Source of the DNA: Metridium senile
Taxonomy: Eukaryota; Cnidaria; Anthozoa; Actiniaria; Metridiidae
Direction: 5' to 3'
DNA: 64,000 nt
Assembly (NCBI GenBank): GCA_949775045.1
Contig: OX459095.1
Coordinates: 37,074,809 to 37,138,808, forward strand
Shown: in pieces, positions 61,201 to 64,000 of the stretch
Layout of the letters: each line of letters starts with the position of its first letter
Position numbering within the stretch: the first letter of the stretch is position 1
Made by a program: the position numbers and the translations under genes
Notes under the pieces: generated by a model
Told to the model about the DNA's origin: nothing
Seen by the model: the letters and a program-made list of their open reading frames with translations, nothing else
The model's database searches: none

Positions 61201-63350
61201 TCTATGTACAATTTAAAATATAACTAAGATAAACCTAAAATACTGTGCCATCTAACAGTAGCCAAAGTGAAAGTCCAAGAAAAGAAATGATTTAGTAGTC
61301 TATTCTTTGCCTGACTTATTGTTAAACAACTACAACACATTGTAAGCTTTGTAATTAAGAGGCAATGTCTCTGAACACAGCAGATAATTATGGATAAATC
61401 CATTTTTTTTTTTGAATATCAATATTTCCTGGGGAAGTTAGAAGTCTGCCATTTTTTCTTGTTTAAAAAATATTTTCTTTTCAAGAAATTGAGGATTTTA
61501 GATTTTCTTTAATCATTTTGTTACAATGATTATTTTATTTCTTTGGATTCACATGTGTACTAACATACTGTACCTATAGATGCTCTTAAATATAGTCAGT
61601 GACTTGTGTTTTTGAGAAACATTGTTGAGATACTCTTAATATATTAACATACACTCAATAGGATGACATCCAAAAAGTGTCTCAAGAGAATAAGAGTTGA
61701 TGAAAAGAATAAGAGTTGATGAAAACTTACCACTTCTTAGGCACAGTGACCTTAATAATGAAATCTTCTGAATTCCATATCTTGTCACAGCATTATCACA
61801 ACTTTCACTAGAAAAACAATATTGAGTTAAATTTTATAGATTTGTAATAAATTTGTAAATAATAATGAAAAAAGAGAGCATAGAACAAAATGTATTCAAG
61901 ATTGATGTAGAAAATGAAAATTATCATTAAAAACTTTTAATATTGTAAAATTGATGCCATTAATATACATACTCTTATAGGACATAACACGTAGCTAATT
62001 CACATAATTTTAAAAAGGGCGATATAGAATATACAAAATTAATAAAAACGCATTGGGTCGGAAATCAAGGACCCCGCCTCCCCCCAGGAATTCCAAAATG
62101 CCAACCGTCATAGGGTATGGTTATTTTCTGGAACGAGCCATTCACAAAATATGTGCATATTACTGACATCCTTTGCAGGCTTCAGTAGGGGCGACAAGCT
62201 TTTAAAACAGGTATTCAACCACAACAGCACTAGAATTGAAGGGGTAAGAATGAAAAGGTCCTAAATGACTTTTTTAGATAGTTTTCAAACCTTGCCCAAA
62301 TCACCCCAAAAAACACTGAACAAAGTGAAACGCCATAAGTTAGAAAACTGTTAATGGTTATTATGTATCCCTCGTTAAATAAAGTTATTGTATTGTATTG
62401 TATTGTATTAATGTAAACGCCTCGCTGACTTCTTTCAGAAAGTGAGCTTAATGATGCTCTTCCAGTAGTAACTAAAGGCAAAAAATGACTCTTAACTTAA
62501 CAAAATTCCGATTCAAGCCAACTTTGAGCCAGTGCAGTCCTGAAACGATGTCTTGAAACGATTTGAAAACACTTGAGCCCTGGATTTTACAACACATCAG
62601 TAGTTTCCATGGTTTCCCAAAACACAAGGTTTGAAATTAAAATTAACATTTTAGCAAGGTTTGAAATTAAAATTTACTGAAAAGTGATTTAGATTGTTTT
62701 AATTTCCACCCTGAAGTTGTTTGGTGTATTTTGGGATGATTTGGGCAAGGTTTGAAAACTAGCTAAAAAAGTCATTTAGGACCTTTTCATTCTTATCCCT
62801 TCAATTGTCCAAACAATCATGTCTATTATTTAGCTTATTGTAAAAGATCTCTTTACCTCCATATACAAATTGCCCATTTCAGACAATGTGTCATTCCCTT
62901 GAGAATTGTTCGTTTATGATGAATGTGTTATATCATTTACATGTGAAAGAAACAATTCCCAAGGGTAACATCACGTGATCTGAAATGGGACAACAAACAA
63001 GGAAGGTAAAGAGGTCTATTACAGTGGTACCCCTATTAAGCAGCCACCCATTAAGTGGTCACCCTTTATTAGACAGCCACAATAAAAAGTATATCTATAC
63101 TTCTATTCAGCTGCCAACATCTATTAAGCGGCCACTCTGGAAAGTCCCGATGGTGACCACTTAATATTTTCTACAAGTTTGTTTATACATACCATTGCAA
63201 TTCATATCCAAAGTTTGACTTGACATCAGCTACAATTGACCTCCAAAGTTCTCCAGGAGTAAGAGAGGCCCATGTTCCCACATGAGAACCATTAGATATT
63301 TGTGGCTTGTTAGATTTCTTTTTGCTCTTTTTCTTTTTATTGACGATAAC
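52260..63350 (-). CDS. CLUH: Clustered mitochondria protein homolog (CLUH), C-terminal part, 14 exons, 5' end beyond the window
   Basis: RNA-binding protein that in animals controls stability and translation of mRNAs for mitochondrial proteins. Minus-strand exons: 63350-63193, 61807-61731, 61120-61011, 60419-60368, 58731-58635, 58033-57991, 57364-57284, 56430-56305, 55928-55843, 54897-54862, 54522-54429, 54236-54153, 53447-53382, 52346-52260; phases agree, 398 residues visible. It begins with a Lys-rich linker, then LTPGELWRSI, YGIQKISLLRSL, GVQIILREYDFNNKKHPTF, KEDDIMNVFPIVKHTNPK, and the tetratricopeptide repeats (ALNLFHQVYGPLHPEIATCY, CERVLGVDHPDTIIAY, RYLVVLVFGEGHPDMATF, NIGLMLHGQREFKISEKFME, KYHGSSSIHTAM, DPRTKESSDYLKHC), all in human order. 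The last exon (VSVSQDISQLMGILTGLKES...stop TGA) is the least certain: chosen for phase, acceptor and a weak match to the human tail. Confidence 0.9.
52700..53335. repeat. Minisatellite, 17-bp unit AACAATAATCACAGCAC
   Basis: About 36 tandem units with variants AACAACAATCACAGCAC, AACAAAAATCACAACAC and a shortened CACAACAACAATAAT. A block of variants repeats in the same order about 202 bases apart (for example CACAACAACA at 52851 and 53053), a higher-order repeat. The right end has more CACAAC-type, degenerate units. In the last intron of CLUH. Confidence 0.95.
53654..53971. mobile_element. TTACAGCAGTTCTCAGTCAC MITE, copy 2
   Basis: TTACAGCAGTTCTCAGTCAC / GTGACTGAGAACTGCTGTAA is a perfect end pair; high similarity to 38958-39265 outside the loop. 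CLUH intron. Confidence 0.85.
54033..54062 (-). ncRNA. Hammerhead-like relic with intact CTGATGA
   Basis: The minus strand reads CTGATGAAAGGCTACAGGTC then AAAATGTCAGTAAAG. The first core CTGATGA is intact, but the second core expected as GAAACGTC reads CAAAATGTC, so cleavage is unlikely. Typical of Penelope-like element remnants. Confidence 0.35.
55064..55379. mobile_element. TAGAGT...ACTCTA MITE copies 4 and 5
   Basis: 55242-55379 is a clear copy in the same orientation as 12828-12969, ending GGTATAATATTTGTACTCTA. 55064-55181 is a diverged relative ending TTTGCACTCTAC with AATTTAGTGCTAATTAGACA. CLUH intron. Confidence 0.65.
55495..55830. mobile_element. CTTTCCGAGAAAC MITE copy 3, split by a nested MITE
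   Basis: The left part (55495 to about 55627: AACTTTGTCAACTGTGAAGT, GGCACAGGGGAATATGGGTA, GTGTTATTGAAAAATG) and the right part (from about 55772: ACAACAAGAAAGGTGTACCA, AATGCACATT) match 51041-51310 in order. Between them lies the MITE 55628-55771. The far-right end is lost. Confidence 0.7.
55628..55771. mobile_element. CCGAATCAAAATATRG MITE copy 3, nested
   Basis: ACACCAAATCAAAATATGTC left, CGCCATATTTCGATTCAGTC right. Nested in the older MITE, which gives their relative age. Confidence 0.75.
56118..56221. repeat. Right half of the TGTACACCTATTTCAAAAAT MITE family
   Basis: Shares AATATGCTATGAATAAAT, CATCCTTTGC and GTGTGGACT with 27200-27320 and ends ATTTTTGAAATAGGTGTACA. To its left (56014-56075) lies ACTGTATTTACTGAAATAAG followed by CGCCAACCCCCAAATAATAAG, another common repeat motif. 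Confidence 0.55.
56748..57002. mobile_element. CTTTCCGAGAAAC MITE copy 2
   Basis: CTTTCCAAGAAACTTTGTCA left and TGACAAACTTTCTCGGAA right. Very similar to 51041-51310; both copies are preceded by TGTATACACC. Confidence 0.85.
58150..58402 (-). repeat. tRNA-derived SINE in a CLUH intron
   Basis: On the minus strand the head shows box A TGGCCTAGCAGTG (plus 58376-58388) and box B GGTTTGAGTCTTG (plus 58333-58345), spaced as in a tRNA. The body contains GGTTTTTCTCAGGTTTACCG, matching (as complement) the ACCCGGAGAAAACCC-type core of many animal SINEs. No clear A-tail at the left end. Confidence 0.6.
58785..59812. mobile_element. 1.0-kb DNA element, copy 2
   Basis: Near-identical to 26020-27035, same orientation. 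The right end carries an extra TGTCCGGATTTG unit (GCACACTGTCCGGATTTGTA), and TA...GTATGTGTGTGCAA ends are kept. CLUH intron. Confidence 0.85.
60464..60680. repeat. Transposon relic with TAAGCAACC words
   Basis: TTCATAAGCAACCATCTCC, GTAAGCAACTACTC and TTTAAGCAACCGCAAC recur in one direction and TTTACACAACCA follows, the pattern of decayed pogo/Tigger-type ends. No frame. Confidence 0.35.
62234..62806. mobile_element. 573-bp foldback-type element
   Basis: AATTGAAGGGGTAAGAATG at the left pairs with CATTCTTATCCCTTCAATT at the right, and the pairing continues through AAAAGGTCCTAAATGACTTT and TTTCAAACCTTGCCCAAATC. The interior holds a (TTGTA)n tail at 62386-62412 after GTTAAATAAAGTTA (probably a retroposon 3' end) and the dispersed repeat shared with 20868-21083. 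Confidence 0.7.
62838..63022. mobile_element. MITE with GTAAAAGATCTCTTTACC ends
   Basis: GTAAAAGATCTCTTTACC pairs with GGTAAAGAGGTCTATTAC, and inside GCCCATTTCAGA with TCTGAAATGGGAC and AATTGTT with AACAATT. CLUH intron. Confidence 0.6.
63022..63165. mobile_element. pogo/Tigger-like transposon end
   Basis: ACAGTGGTACCCCTATTAAG followed by CAGCCACCCATTAAGTGG and later CTATTAAGCGGCCACTCTGG is the well-known end pattern of pogo/Tigger-type elements in animals. Only an end remains. Confidence 0.5.
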
Positions 63351-63669
63351 CTTCAAAATGAGGTATACATTTAGTGATTTACTAACTTTTATTTACTAAA
63401 AAATTGATCTCAAATTATTATGCTGTTAGGCAATTAGACATTATAACATTTACATCTATTTTTAAATCTTAAACAAATGGTGGAAAAGAAAACCTGCTCT
63501 AGTGAACTGTCTTTTGAAATGAACATTAGTCATCCAGTATTGAAATGCATCCATAACGGTAAACTACAAGGTATTTTGTTGTATAGCACCTAAATGACAA
63601 CATGACAGAATCCTTTCCAGATGGCTAACAAAATCACTAAAGTAAGCAAATGTGACCTCTCATGTGAAA
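63351..63669. other. CLUH intron sequence
   Basis: No exon, repeat or motif recognised. Confidence 0.5.
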
Positions 63670-64000
63670 ACGTGGGAAACGGCTGTTAATGGTTTAGCAA
63701 AGCATTATAATGTTTTGGCCTTAACAGCTAACAGTGTGTCCTTAACGGCTAATAGTGTGTCCTTAACGGCTAACAGTTTGGCCTTAACGGCTAACGCTTT
63801 GGCCTAAACAGCTAACAGAGTTTCCTTAACGGAAATAGTGTGTCCTTAATAGCTAATGGTTTGTCCTTAATGGCTGACACGTTGTCCTTAACAACTAACG
63901 GTTTGTTTTAAACAGCTAACGGTTTGTCCTTAACGACTAATGGTTTGTTCTTAACGGCTAACGGTTTGTCCTTAACGGCTAACAGTTTGTCCTTAACAAC
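63670..64000. repeat. Tandem repeat, about 20-21-bp unit (GTCCTTAACGGCTAACAGTTT)
   Basis: About 15 units with variation (GGCCTTAACGGCTAACGCTT, GTCCTTAACGACTAATGGTT). Runs off the right edge of the window. Lies in the CLUH intron upstream of the exon ending at 63193. Confidence 0.9.

Overview
The window is eukaryotic, intron-rich, AT-rich animal DNA. Four conserved animal genes can be spliced by hand with GT/AG introns in matching phase, and the spaces between exons are packed with short inverted-repeat transposons (MITE-like), foldback elements and retroelement relics. The gene set (S6 kinase, NUDT9, PPP1R42, CLUH) points to a metazoan. The low GC, the small ancient exons and the style of the repeats make an early-branching invertebrate such as a cnidarian my best guess. 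The species cannot be read from the sequence.

Layout: (i) 1-427, the last exon of an unidentified + strand gene. (ii) 2165-15603, minus strand, a complete 7-exon NUDT9-type ADP-ribose pyrophosphatase (360 aa by my splice). (iii) 15604-16126, a 523-bp head-to-head gap that is probably a shared promoter. (iv) 16127-37827, plus strand, a complete 18-exon p70 ribosomal protein S6 kinase (505 aa) with every regulatory site readable: TOS motif, activation-loop Thr, turn motif, hydrophobic motif and two SP sites. (v) 37828-42520, a tail-to-tail intergenic stretch with transposons. (vi) 42521-48073, minus strand, a 6-exon PPP1R42/LRRC67-like leucine-rich repeat protein (380 aa). Its last intron holds a young 5'-truncated LINE with an intact reverse-transcriptase frame and an 8-bp target duplication. 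(vii) 48074-52259, a repeat-rich gap. (viii) 52260-63350 and beyond the right edge, minus strand, the C-terminal half of CLUH (14 exons seen), with a 17-bp-unit minisatellite in its last intron. (ix) 63670-64000, a second tandem repeat running off the window.

Functionally NUDT9 (mitochondrial ADP-ribose hydrolysis), S6K (mTORC1 output to translation) and CLUH (binds mRNAs for mitochondrial proteins) all touch metabolism, but they are separate transcription units. I see no operon and no sign that gene order is more than chance, apart from the divergent NUDT9/S6K pair. No prokaryotic defence system, CRISPR array or new protein system was found. The unusual content is the transposon landscape: two foldback families sharing TTAAGGT ends, a CCGG-array element, elements with internal reiterated end motifs, several loci with a hammerhead-like stem plus GAAACGTC signature, and a MITE sitting 8 nt inside a NUDT9 splice donor.

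All exon coordinates and repeat pairings were read by eye; none was checked by alignment software or transcript data.
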